From: an uncultured Clostridia bacterium
GTDB lineage: Bacteria; Bacillota; Clostridia; Oscillospirales; Acutalibacteraceae
Reading direction: 5' to 3'
NCBI GenBank assembly: GCA_944384905.1
Contig: CALWVE010000015.1
Span: forward strand, 1-46,654
DNA length: 46,654 nt
Shown piece by piece: positions 1 through 6,292 of this stretch; position 1 is the first letter of the stretch, and each line of letters begins with the position of its first letter. Position numbers and translations under genes: made by a program. The notes below the pieces were generated by a model. The model searched no databases, was not told the DNA's origin, and saw only the letters and a list, made by a program, of their open reading frames with translations.

Positions 1-71
1 ACATACAAGCCCAAGGAGTGATTGGTCAGCCAGTTGCTCCTCTCATTGTAGCTTAGGCACGAGATGGAGGG

Positions 72-96
72 AAAGCCGGACTGGCTGTCCGGCTTT
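72..96 (+). terminator. Intrinsic-type hairpin before dcd
   Basis: A perfect 10-bp inverted repeat (AAAGCCGGAC / GTCCGGCTTT) with a 5-nt loop is followed by a weak pyrimidine stretch. It probably ends a transcript entering from the left edge of the window. Bases 1-71 contain no gene that I can support. Confidence 0.6.
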
Positions 97-131
97 CCTG
101 TCCAAATTTATTGTAATAGGAGTGATCTGCT

Positions 132-668
132 ATGATACTTTCCGGCAGGGAAATTGCCGCGAAAATGGGCAAAGAAATCTTTATCGAACCGTTTCATCCC
201 GAGCAGATCAATCCCAACAGCTACAATCTTCGTTTGCATAACGAATTGATCGTCTATGATGAAGACGTACTCGATATGAAAAAGCCGAACCATTTTCAGC
301 GGATCACAATCCCTGAGGAAGGCTTGGTCCTGCAGCCGAACCGGCTGTATCTGGGCCGCACCGTAGAACACACCAAAACGCTCAATCACGTTCCGATGCT
401 CGAGGGCCGTTCCAGTGTAGGACGGCTGGGCGTGTGCATCCACATCACAGCCGGATTCGGCGATGTGGGCTTCAATGGCTACTGGACTCTGGAGCTTTTC
501 TGTGTACAGCCTGTTCGGATCTACCCCAATGTTCAGATCTGTCAGATCTATTACCACACCATCGAGGGGGATTACGATCCGTACGTCAGCGGTAAATATA
601 ACAACAACCAAAGCATCCAGCCCAGCTTGATGTACATGGACTTTCAAAAAGAACAGCCAAAGGATTAA
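132..668 (+). CDS. dcd: dCTP deaminase
   Basis: Cytosolic enzyme of pyrimidine deoxynucleotide supply. Dcd converts dCTP to dUTP, and some members also hydrolyse dUTP to dUMP. The 178-residue product has the family length. The core signature is visible at about residues 92-123: GRSSVGRLG, then HITAGFGD, then GFNGYWTLEL, whose Glu is the expected catalytic acid. The early motif INPNSYNLRL is also typical. The ATG at 132 lies a few bases behind AGGAGTG, which fixes the start. The AG of the TAGFGD segment resembles bifunctional DCD-DUT enzymes more than the E. coli type, so mono- versus bifunctionality is open. A terminator-like hairpin follows, so it is probably transcribed on its own. Confidence 0.95.
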   Translation: MILSGREIAAKMGKEIFIEPFHPEQINPNSYNLRLHNELIVYDEDVLDMKKPNHFQRITIPEEGLVLQPNRLYLGRTVEHTKTLNHVPMLEGRSSVGRLGVCIHITAGFGDVGFNGYWTLELFCVQPVRIYPNVQICQIYYHTIEGDYDPYVSGKYNNNQSIQPSLMYMDFQKEQPKD

Positions 669-690
669 CCTTTTGCAAAACGACGAACAG

Positions 691-747
691 CATGCAGGAA
701 CGGCGGTCGCGGCGTTGGCCCGGACGTTTGATTCTGCATGTTTTTTT
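691..747 (+). terminator. Terminator downstream of dcd
   Basis: CATGCAG (691-697) pairs with CTGCATG (734-740) around a GC-rich interior and runs straight into seven T residues. It separates dcd from the small-protein array that begins at 796. Confidence 0.6.
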
Positions 748-795
748 ATTTCTCCCCTCTTTTTTCAGGGGCGAAATCGGAAGGAGGCCGTTTTT

Positions 796-1098
796 ATGGC
801 ACACACCCCAAACCATAACCCCGAACTTGACCATGAGTTTAATGAGGAAAAGCAGCAGCCCCAGACTGGTATTCCGTTGATGTACCGTGATCACGATGGA
901 GTTAACGAACCGTATGAAATGTATGCCATCAACCGTCTTGGCGGTGTTAAAACCAAAGGCTGGAAAGATATTCTTTTAAAGATTCTGATTGTCGTGATTG
1001 TCTTTTTAATCGGCGGATTCCTATATCAGGTCGTTTTCCCCTGGATTTCCGATCTGCTTGGTTTGCCCTCTCATTTCTCTTATCATGTATCCTTCTAA
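796..1098 (+). CDS. Small single-pass membrane protein, paralogue 1 of 5 (subtype A)
   Basis: Function unknown; I do not recognise the family. The 100-residue protein opens with a polar charged segment containing NPELDHEFNEEK (residues 8-19). A segment GIPLMYRDHDGV..PYEMYAINRL follows (25-48), then a basic/aromatic KTKGWKD just before one strong hydrophobic helix (about 60-82), and a short polar tail. No signal peptide is seen. Lysines before the helix suggest the N-terminus stays in the cytoplasm. An upstream in-frame extension was rejected because the ATG at 796 sits behind AAGGAGG. It is the first of five head-to-tail paralogues, each with its own strong RBS, and is most similar to the next gene (subtype A). 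Confidence 0.85.
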   Translation: MAHTPNHNPELDHEFNEEKQQPQTGIPLMYRDHDGVNEPYEMYAINRLGGVKTKGWKDILLKILIVVIVFLIGGFLYQVVFPWISDLLGLPSHFSYHVSF

Positions 1099-1140
1099 AA
1101 ACGATTTTGCTTAACGCACGTATAAAAAGGAGGTTTTTTC

Positions 1141-1452
1141 ATGGCACGCAACACCAATACAAGCCACAATCCCGAGTTTGATTACGAGTACAAAGAAGAA
1201 AAACAGGAAAACAAAGGCATTCCGCTGCTTTACCGCGACCACGACGGCGTAGCTGAGCCCTATGAAATGTTTGCTATCAACCGCTTAAACGGTGTCAAAA
1301 CCAAAGGCTGGAAGGACATTCTTTTGAAAATCGTGATTGTAGCACTTGTTTTCCTGGTTGGCGGACTTCTGTTGTTTGTTGTTGTTCCGTGGATCATCCA
1401 CTTATTTGATCCGTCTTACAACTATACTTCCGGACTTTTCTTTGGCGAATAA
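1141..1452 (+). CDS. Small single-pass membrane protein, paralogue 2 of 5 (subtype A)
   Basis: Function unknown. This 103-residue protein is a close paralogue of the preceding gene. It shares GIPLLYRDHDGVAEPYEM and the block GVKTKGWKDILLK ahead of its hydrophobic helix (about 60-83). The family N-terminal motif appears as NPEFDYEYKEEK (10-21). The RBS AAAAGGAGG lies about 8 bases before the ATG. The 42-base gap to the previous gene holds no obvious terminator, so co-transcription is likely. The near-identical middle of paralogues 1 and 2, compared with the divergence of 3-5, points to a recent duplication within the array. Confidence 0.85.
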   Translation: MARNTNTSHNPEFDYEYKEEKQENKGIPLLYRDHDGVAEPYEMFAINRLNGVKTKGWKDILLKIVIVALVFLVGGLLLFVVVPWIIHLFDPSYNYTSGLFFGE

Positions 1453-1495
1453 CCCACACTAAAATTTGCCGCTTTTGCGAAAAGGAGATTATTTT

Positions 1496-1783
1496 ATGGC
1501 ACACAATCCTGAACTCGACCATGAATTCACCGAAAACAAAAAGGAAAATCAGCCGGGTACTGCAGGTTTCGTCTACATCGACGAAAATTACAGTCGGGCA
1601 GGCAGCAATGTGTTCACGCCGCTGGAAGGCCCACAGATGACTTCCCTCACCACGATGGGTAATCTCGACGCGAACAAAAGAAGCTGGAAACGTATACTGG
1701 GCTATGCAATTGCCCTGGCCGTCGTTATGACGATTTTGTATATCGGTCTGCGGCTGGCCGGCGTCCCGTTCTATTTGCCCTAA
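1496..1783 (+). CDS. Small single-pass membrane protein, paralogue 3 of 5 (subtype B)
   Basis: Function unknown. The 95-residue protein begins MAHNPELDHEF, giving the family motif at residues 4-11, then an acidic/polar stretch. Residues 22-29 read TAGFVYID, a subtype-B signature shared with paralogue 4. A PLEGPQMTSL block (about 42-51) corresponds to PVEPQQMAAL and PADAEQMTIL in the next two genes. KRSWKRI precedes a hydrophobic helix (about 66-88). The ATG at 1496 follows AAAGGAGATT; an upstream in-frame start lacks an RBS. It ends in tandem TAA TAA. The subtype-A block RDHDGV..PYEM is absent. Confidence 0.85.
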   Translation: MAHNPELDHEFTENKKENQPGTAGFVYIDENYSRAGSNVFTPLEGPQMTSLTTMGNLDANKRSWKRILGYAIALAVVMTILYIGLRLAGVPFYLP

Positions 1784-1805
1784 TAATTGGAGAGGAGATT
1801 ATACT

Positions 1806-2093
1806 ATGAACCAAAACCCTGAACTCGATCATGAATTTCGAGAGGAAAAGAAGCAGGATAATCAAGGAAATTCCCCGACGGCAGGATTTCTGTATATTGA
1901 AGAATCGAATACCCGTTACGGCGCGAATGCGTTTAAACCGGTTGAGCCGCAGCAGATGGCCGCTTTGCAGCAAACCGGAAACAACAAAACCTGGGCTATC
2001 ATTAAAAGCGGCGCGATCGGCGTAGTTACGCTGGCGGCTGTTTTGGGTATTCTCTATCTGCTCAGTGTCCTGGGCGTTCTGCCCGATCTATAA
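1806..2093 (+). CDS. Small single-pass membrane protein, paralogue 4 of 5 (subtype B)
   Basis: Function unknown. The 95-residue product has NPELDHEFREEK at residues 4-15, TAGFLYIEE at about 25-33, PVEPQQMAAL at about 45-54, and a C-terminal hydrophobic helix (about 65-88) introduced by KTWAIIK. It starts with MNQ rather than the MAH of most copies. The RBS GAGAGGAG precedes the ATG. It lies 22 bases after paralogue 3 and 30 bases before paralogue 5, which fits an operon. Confidence 0.85.
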   Translation: MNQNPELDHEFREEKKQDNQGNSPTAGFLYIEESNTRYGANAFKPVEPQQMAALQQTGNNKTWAIIKSGAIGVVTLAAVLGILYLLSVLGVLPDL

Positions 2094-2123
2094 ATCCATG
2101 TAATGAAAGAAAGGAGAACTTCC

Positions 2124-2411
2124 ATGGCACACAATCCCGAACTCGATTATGAATATCGCGAAGATAAGCAGCGCGATGATGCTCAAAAAAGAGCTGCTTC
2201 CGCAAGCCTCTTCTATATGGAAACGCCAAGCTCCAATCCAATGGTGAATGACTTCAAACCGGCAGATGCCGAACAGATGACCATTTTGCGTCAGGCGGAA
2301 AAGAAACCATGGAAGATTTTTAAAAGCGCTCTGATTGCGATCGTTACCATCGCCGCCGTCTTTGGCTTGTTCTATCTACTGCGCGTTTCCGGACTCTTCC
2401 CTAACTTTTAA
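2124..2411 (+). CDS. Small single-pass membrane protein, paralogue 5 of 5 (subtype B)
   Basis: Function unknown. This 95-residue last member of the array has NPELDYEYRED at residues 4-14, an aromatic LFYMET segment (about 29-34), PADAEQMTIL (about 46-55), a basic KKPWKIFK lead-in and one hydrophobic helix (about 66-88). The start at 2124 follows AAAGGAGAAC; a further in-frame ATG at 2103 has no RBS. A strong hairpin terminator at 2451-2477 closes the array. Confidence 0.85.
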   Translation: MAHNPELDYEYREDKQRDDAQKRAASASLFYMETPSSNPMVNDFKPADAEQMTILRQAEKKPWKIFKSALIAIVTIAAVFGLFYLLRVSGLFPNF

Positions 2412-2450
2412 CCCGATTTTGGTGTAATACAACATTCCCCTTGCATACAG

Positions 2451-2477
2451 AAAAGCGCCCCGCAACAGGGCGCTTTT
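2451..2477. terminator. Bidirectional terminator between the small-protein array and queT
   Basis: AAAAGCGCCC (2451-2460) pairs perfectly with GGGCGCTTTT (2468-2477) around a 7-nt loop. T-rich sequence follows on both strands, so it can serve both the plus-strand array and the convergent queT. Confidence 0.85.
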
Positions 2478-2499
2478 CGTTTTTTGATGACCTTTTTAT

Positions 2500-3042
2500 T
2501 TAGTTGCGGAAAATTTTCTTATCCGCGCCGCTTTTTTGCAGCAGAAGAATCAGGGGTAAACCCAAAACCAAACAGACAGCCAGCTCTCCTGCCCCGACGC
2601 TTAGCGCATTGGGCCAGAAAACAGCCGGATTAAAATAACTGAAATGGAATGCACCGGCCTCGGAAAGGCAGCTGATCTCCCATCCGATAATCAGGGCATT
2701 ACAGACAGCCGGCGGCAGCAAAGAAAGTACCGGCACACGCCCTACGCAGATTTTGCGCAGCATGTAGCTGAGAATAGCCGCCAGAAGCGTAGCTCCTGTG
2801 CCAAACACCCAGTCTACAATTCCAAGCGGGCTCATCAGGTTGGAAAGCAAACAGCCCAAAGCCAGTCCCGGAATAGCCGCCGGTGTAAACACAGGCAGCA
2901 CCGTCAGCGCCTCCGAAAAACGGAACTGAACCGGCCCATAAGCCAAATTCAGCGCGGCTGCGACGTAGGTCAGCACGGTGTAGAGCGCAGCAATCACAGC
3001 GCTCTGTGCCAGATACAGCACCTTGCGATTCGTTGTTGTCAT
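2500..3042 (-). CDS. queT: QueT-type queuosine-precursor ECF transporter S component
   Basis: Integral membrane substrate-binding subunit that takes up a 7-deazaguanine precursor of queuosine (preQ1 or preQ0), working with a shared ECF energising module (EcfA/A'/T) not encoded here. The 180-residue protein is almost wholly hydrophobic with about six helices. QueT-family features are the N-terminal AQSAVIAALYTVLTY, the loop YGPVQFRFSEALTVLP (about 36-51) and a late WPNALSVGAGELAVC. Both length and motifs fit COG4708/QueT. The ATG at 3042 follows GAAAGGAAAA. The leader (about 3050-3135) is structured and may be a preQ1 riboswitch. It is convergent with the small-protein array and divergent from bioY. 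Confidence 0.85.
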   Translation of the reverse strand: MTTTNRKVLYLAQSAVIAALYTVLTYVAAALNLAYGPVQFRFSEALTVLPVFTPAAIPGLALGCLLSNLMSPLGIVDWVFGTGATLLAAILSYMLRKICVGRVPVLSLLPPAVCNALIIGWEISCLSEAGAFHFSYFNPAVFWPNALSVGAGELAVCLVLGLPLILLLQKSGADKKIFRN

Positions 3043-3049
3043 GATTCAA

Positions 3050-3135
3050 TTTTCCTTTCGTAGTATAGTTTAAGGTCAGGAGGTTGCGACTGACCGCTGT
3101 CGAAACAGCAAGAAATAGTATACAACAATTTTCCT
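3050..3135 (-). promoter_or_regulatory. Structured queT leader, candidate preQ1 riboswitch
   Basis: Read on the minus strand, the leader holds a hairpin GCTGT-TTCG-ACAGC (3109-3096). Immediately after comes GGTCAG (3095-3090) paired with CTGACC (3079-3074) around a 10-nt loop TCGCAACCTC. An A-rich tail with CTA triplets then leads into the queT RBS. A stem-loop plus A-rich tail just upstream of queT is the usual preQ1-riboswitch arrangement, and a preQ1-III class is known from Faecalibacterium-type relatives. I could not match the class consensus base by base, so the class is unassigned. Confidence 0.45.
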
Positions 3136-3166
3136 GTTTGCGCAAGTGGAGTTCGTTTCCTTTCGA

Positions 3167-3221
3167 TTGTTAACCTATTTTAAATTTATAAGTTGACAAT
3201 TTACTTTGCATGTGTTATGCT
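3167..3221 (+). promoter_or_regulatory. bioY promoter overlapped by a BirA-type operator
   Basis: TTGTTAACC (3167-3175), 15 bases, then AGTTGACAA (3191-3199) forms an interrupted palindrome matching the BirA biotin-operator pattern TTGTnAACC-N15-GGTTnACAA. Its right half contains the -35 TTGACA (3193-3198). The -10 TATGCT (3216-3221) follows at exactly 17 bases. A biotinyl-AMP-loaded BirA bound here would cover the -35 and repress bioY when biotin is plentiful. Confidence 0.8.
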
Positions 3222-3269
3222 GTTCTCATAAAATCTGTAACAAGAAAAAATACCTGAAGGAGCCTGACC

Positions 3270-3839
3270 ATGGAAAGTACACCCCTTGCAAAACGAACAA
3301 AATTCTCTGCCGCCGATCTTGTTTTTCCCGCCGTCTTTACCGCTCTGATTGCTGTTTGCGCATGGATCAGTATTCCGCTCGGGCCTGTTCCCTTTACTTT
3401 ACAAACACTGGCCGTCCTGCTTTGCGGCGGTTTGCTGGGTGTTCGCCGTTCTATGTATGCCATGCTGGTATACACCGCTTTGGGTGCGATTGGCGTACCG
3501 GTTTTCTCCGGTTTTTCAAGCGGTCTGGCCTCTCCTTCTTCCGGCTTTGTGGTAGGATTCATTTTTACTGCCCTGGTCACGGCGCTGATTACTCAGCGTT
3601 TTGGACATTCGTTCCCTGTTTTGTTAATTGCCATGCTGCTGGGTGACATCAGCTGCTACCTGTTTGGCATTCCGTGGTTTATGACTTTGTATTTCCAAAC
3701 CAAAGGGCCGATTTCGTTGGGAAGCACACTGGCCGCCTGCGTGATTCCCTTTATCATTCCGGATCTGTGCAAAATTGTTTTGGCGGCCTTCCTGACCAAC
3801 CGTCTCATCAAACCGATGCAGCGTCTTTTCAGAAAATAA
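3270..3839 (+). CDS. bioY: Biotin ECF transporter S component BioY
   Basis: Membrane protein for high-affinity biotin uptake, either alone or with an ECF module. The 189-residue sequence has about six hydrophobic helices and BioY hallmarks: IPLGPVPFTLQTLAVLL (about 35-51), then GVRRSMYAMLVYTALGAIG with VPVFSGFSSG (about 57-85), and late PWFMTLY and FIIPDLCKI segments. The ATG at 3270 follows GAAGGAG. No biotin synthesis gene lies nearby. Together with the BirA-type operator in front, this suggests the strain relies at least partly on imported biotin (inference). Confidence 0.93.
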   Translation: MESTPLAKRTKFSAADLVFPAVFTALIAVCAWISIPLGPVPFTLQTLAVLLCGGLLGVRRSMYAMLVYTALGAIGVPVFSGFSSGLASPSSGFVVGFIFTALVTALITQRFGHSFPVLLIAMLLGDISCYLFGIPWFMTLYFQTKGPISLGSTLAACVIPFIIPDLCKIVLAAFLTNRLIKPMQRLFRK

Positions 3840-3851
3840 TTATTAAACTGC

Positions 3852-3884
3852 AAAACAAAAGCCGCTTTCCAGCGGCTTTGTTTT
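3852..3884. terminator. Bidirectional terminator between bioY and the FNT channel gene
   Basis: AAAACAAAAGCCGCT and AGCGGCTTTGTTTT form a long stem around TTCC. A/T tracts on both flanks let it work for bioY on the plus strand and the convergent channel gene on the minus strand. Confidence 0.85.
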
Positions 3885-3897
3885 ATTAAAATCAGAT

Positions 3898-4731
3898 TCA
3901 ATTTCGAACTTTATCGATGATTCCCAAAAATGTAAGACAGGTCGCGATTCCGCCCAAAATATTGCCGATCGTCACAGGCAAAAGGTTATTCAGGAAAAAA
4001 GACTGCCAATTTAAGTTCTGGATAGCTTCCTGGGTAATACCGTAGGTATCCATACAAAGCTGCGTATAATGGGGATTCATCGAAGCAAAAATACCGGCAG
4101 AAATATAATACATATTGGCCACACAGTGTTCAAACCCGCAAATAACAAAGAGGAAAATTGGGAAAAAAACAGCAAAAATCTTGCCGGAGACCGTTGTCGC
4201 TTTGTTGGCCAGCAAAACCGTAAAGCAAACAATAATATTACACAGAATGCCGCTCACCAGAGCCGTTCCAAAGGGAAGCTGGGTTTTTGCTACAGCCGTT
4301 TTAATGGTAAACGCGCCCAGCAGACTCGAACTGTAATCAAATTGGCCCGAATTCGCTACCAGAAGGGCGATCAGGATACCGCCCACGAGATTTGCCAAAA
4401 ATACAAGAACCAATGTCCGGACGATATACCAGGGCGTTATTTTCTTATAGATGACCCCGATAAACATCAGGCAGTCGCCGGTAAAAAGCTCGGCGCCCAA
4501 CATAATGACCAGCATCAGTCCTACAGGGAACACGCAGCCGGCCGCCATACGCCCCACGCCAACGTCGGAAATGCCATGCATAGCCACCGCACCGGCACAG
4601 GCGCCAAACGCAATCGCAGCTCCTGCCAGAACACCCGCTATGAGCAGTTTATGAAACGGCTGAGCCGCTTTTTTCTGGCTGGAAGCCGTCAGAGCGGAAA
4701 TGATATCTTCAGATGTGTTGATCAGAGTCAA
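3898..4731 (-). CDS. Formate/nitrite transporter (FNT) family channel
   Basis: Predicted pentameric inner-membrane channel for a small monovalent anion such as formate, nitrite or hydrosulfide. At 277 residues it has normal family length with six hydrophobic helices. FNT signatures include GAELFTGD (about 79-86), the second re-entrant region CNIIVC with VLLANK (about 162-177), and GFEHCVANMYY (about 198-208), which carries the conserved central histidine. The substrate cannot be decided from these motifs. In a fermenting anaerobe formate export is plausible (inference). The gene stands alone. A promoter and perfect inverted repeat lie upstream at 4802-4853. Confidence 0.9.
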   Translation of the reverse strand: MTLINTSEDIISALTASSQKKAAQPFHKLLIAGVLAGAAIAFGACAGAVAMHGISDVGVGRMAAGCVFPVGLMLVIMLGAELFTGDCLMFIGVIYKKITPWYIVRTLVLVFLANLVGGILIALLVANSGQFDYSSSLLGAFTIKTAVAKTQLPFGTALVSGILCNIIVCFTVLLANKATTVSGKIFAVFFPIFLFVICGFEHCVANMYYISAGIFASMNPHYTQLCMDTYGITQEAIQNLNWQSFFLNNLLPVTIGNILGGIATCLTFLGIIDKVRN

Positions 4732-4801
4732 TGTTTCTCGTTCCTTTCTGGTTCATACATGCATAAAAAACCGGCATCATAAATTGAAGCCGAACTTAGA
4801 T

Positions 4802-4853
4802 AATATAGCACATTTTGTCACAAAGTGAAATACCAAGAAACAAATTTCACTTT
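4802..4853 (-). promoter_or_regulatory. Putative FNT-gene promoter with a 10-bp inverted repeat
   Basis: On the minus strand a -10 TATATT (4807-4802) lies 17 bases after TTTCAC (4830-4825). That weak -35 falls inside one arm of a perfect inverted repeat, AAAGTGAAAT (4822-4831) and ATTTCACTTT (4844-4853), spaced by 12 bases. The overlap of arm and -35 suggests an operator. I do not recognise the regulator. The rest of the 4732-4979 gap holds nothing else I can support. Confidence 0.45.
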
Positions 4854-4979
4854 TAGCATAAATTTTTTCTTTTTGAGGATAGATACAAGTCCAAATTTTC
4901 CAATACAAAGGGCCAAGAGAAAACGCCCGTGCTTTTCTTCAAAACACAGACGTTCTTTTTATACACGTAATGATTCTAT

Positions 4980-6026
4980 TTAAGGTTTAAGCGGAATCGC
5001 CATATTCCAGGTTTTGGTGCAGTTGGCAAAGCCTTTGCCGTCACGCCCGTCGGAAGTGGCAAAGAAAGCATAGGCAGGTTTACCGTCTTCAAACAGGATG
5101 AACGGCCGCTCGAGATTTCCCATCTCGCGCACCACACCGTCGTCCCAAAGCACACGCCGAGAATACATAAGGAAATCCCGGCGGAATTCCCAATGGATTC
5201 CGTCTTTAGAGGAAGCAAACAATCCGCCATACTTTTCGCCGCACACATTGCCGTACATATCCTTGGCGATCATATTGTATCCGTCCTGATCTTTCCAGAT
5301 AAACGGATCTTCAAAATGAACGGAAGGATCGGTGAACAGCGGTGTCTTCATTTCCCGGCGATACGGCCCTTCCGGACGATCGGCCACCGCTACGCCGAAT
5401 TCCATATTTCCATGCAGAAACTTGGGATACGGCGGCTTTTTATAGGAACGGGATTTATACACCAGCACAATGCGGCCGTCTTCATCTACGCAGGGCGCAG
5501 GATTGGAAACCAGGAAATTATCAAAACAATCGGGACGCGTATCCAAAACAGGCTTATCCAGTCGTTTCCACGGCCCGGTGATCTGATCGGCAATGGCTAC
5601 GCCGATGCGCTTGTTGGCTCGTGCCACAATGGTGCGATAGCTTTCGAGCGTCAGCTCTTCCTCTTCGGGCAGTCCATCAAACGGATGGGTGCTGCCCATA
5701 TAGTACAGCACATATTTGTCCTTCCAGCGGATAATATGCGGGTTGTGTGTAGCGCGGCCGTCCCAATACTGGGCACCTCGTGCGGGAAGCACGACTTCTT
5801 CAAAGCGGTAGGGACCTTCCGGCCGATCGGAAACTGCGCGCACCACTTCGGACGCCACCAGCCAGCCCGGATGCATGGGATACCGCTTGGGCCAGCGGGA
5901 AGCGAACATATGATACCGCCCGTCTTCCGCGCGGATCACGCTGCCGCACCACACCCAGTACCCTTCCATTTCAAAACCGCCGCCGACCGGCGCCGGCTGC
6001 ATATGCTGTGTCAACGCTTCTTTCAT
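4980..6026 (-). CDS. Five-bladed beta-propeller glycosidase-like protein (GH43/GH130-type fold)
   Basis: Predicted cytosolic glycoside hydrolase or phosphorylase-like protein of about 348 residues with no signal peptide. The blade-like repeats are visible: EGYWVWCGSVIRAEDGRYHM (about 24-43), HNPHIIRWKDKYVLYYMG, DGRIVLVYKSRSY, FEDPFIWKDQDGY and RPFILFEDGKPAYAFFATS. The FEDPFIW segment resembles the DP(F/W) catalytic-acid blade of GH43-like enzymes. The start is set at 6026, where GGGGAGGAAAAGAA precedes an ATG; a 16-residue upstream extension has no RBS. The two other glycosidase-like genes within 7 kb suggest plant or host glycan breakdown, perhaps of rhamnose-containing substrates (inference). 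Exact family and substrate are uncertain. Confidence 0.7.
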   Translation of the reverse strand: MKEALTQHMQPAPVGGGFEMEGYWVWCGSVIRAEDGRYHMFASRWPKRYPMHPGWLVASEVVRAVSDRPEGPYRFEEVVLPARGAQYWDGRATHNPHIIRWKDKYVLYYMGSTHPFDGLPEEEELTLESYRTIVARANKRIGVAIADQITGPWKRLDKPVLDTRPDCFDNFLVSNPAPCVDEDGRIVLVYKSRSYKKPPYPKFLHGNMEFGVAVADRPEGPYRREMKTPLFTDPSVHFEDPFIWKDQDGYNMIAKDMYGNVCGEKYGGLFASSKDGIHWEFRRDFLMYSRRVLWDDGVVREMGNLERPFILFEDGKPAYAFFATSDGRDGKGFANCTKTWNMAIPLKP

Positions 6027-6201
6027 TTCTTTTCCTCCCCTATAACGGATGCATGGACTCCAACTCAAAGGCAAATCATGGCACCCTCTTCATTAACCAA
6101 ACGTTTTTGTCATTCTATCACATTCTGTTTCAAATAGCTATCTGTTTACAACGGTTTGTGAATTTTGTTTTTCATTTTGTAACTGGTTTTCTTACGATCG
6201 A

Positions 6202-6230
6202 TTGACATCTTAGTCCGCTTTTGCTACAAT
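6202..6230 (+). promoter_or_regulatory. Promoter of the GH78-like gene
   Basis: TTGACA (6202-6207), a 17-base spacer and TACAAT (6225-6230) form a near-consensus vegetative promoter 63 bases before the GH78-like start. The 6027-6292 gap also contains an AAACGTTT palindrome at 6099-6106, of the kind bound by LacI-family regulators. That site is too short to assign. Confidence 0.75.
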
Positions 6231-6292
6231 GAGCCAAATTGATCGGAACATAAGCTTTCCGATATGTTGGCTCAGCAGGAGGAGTTTCACGC

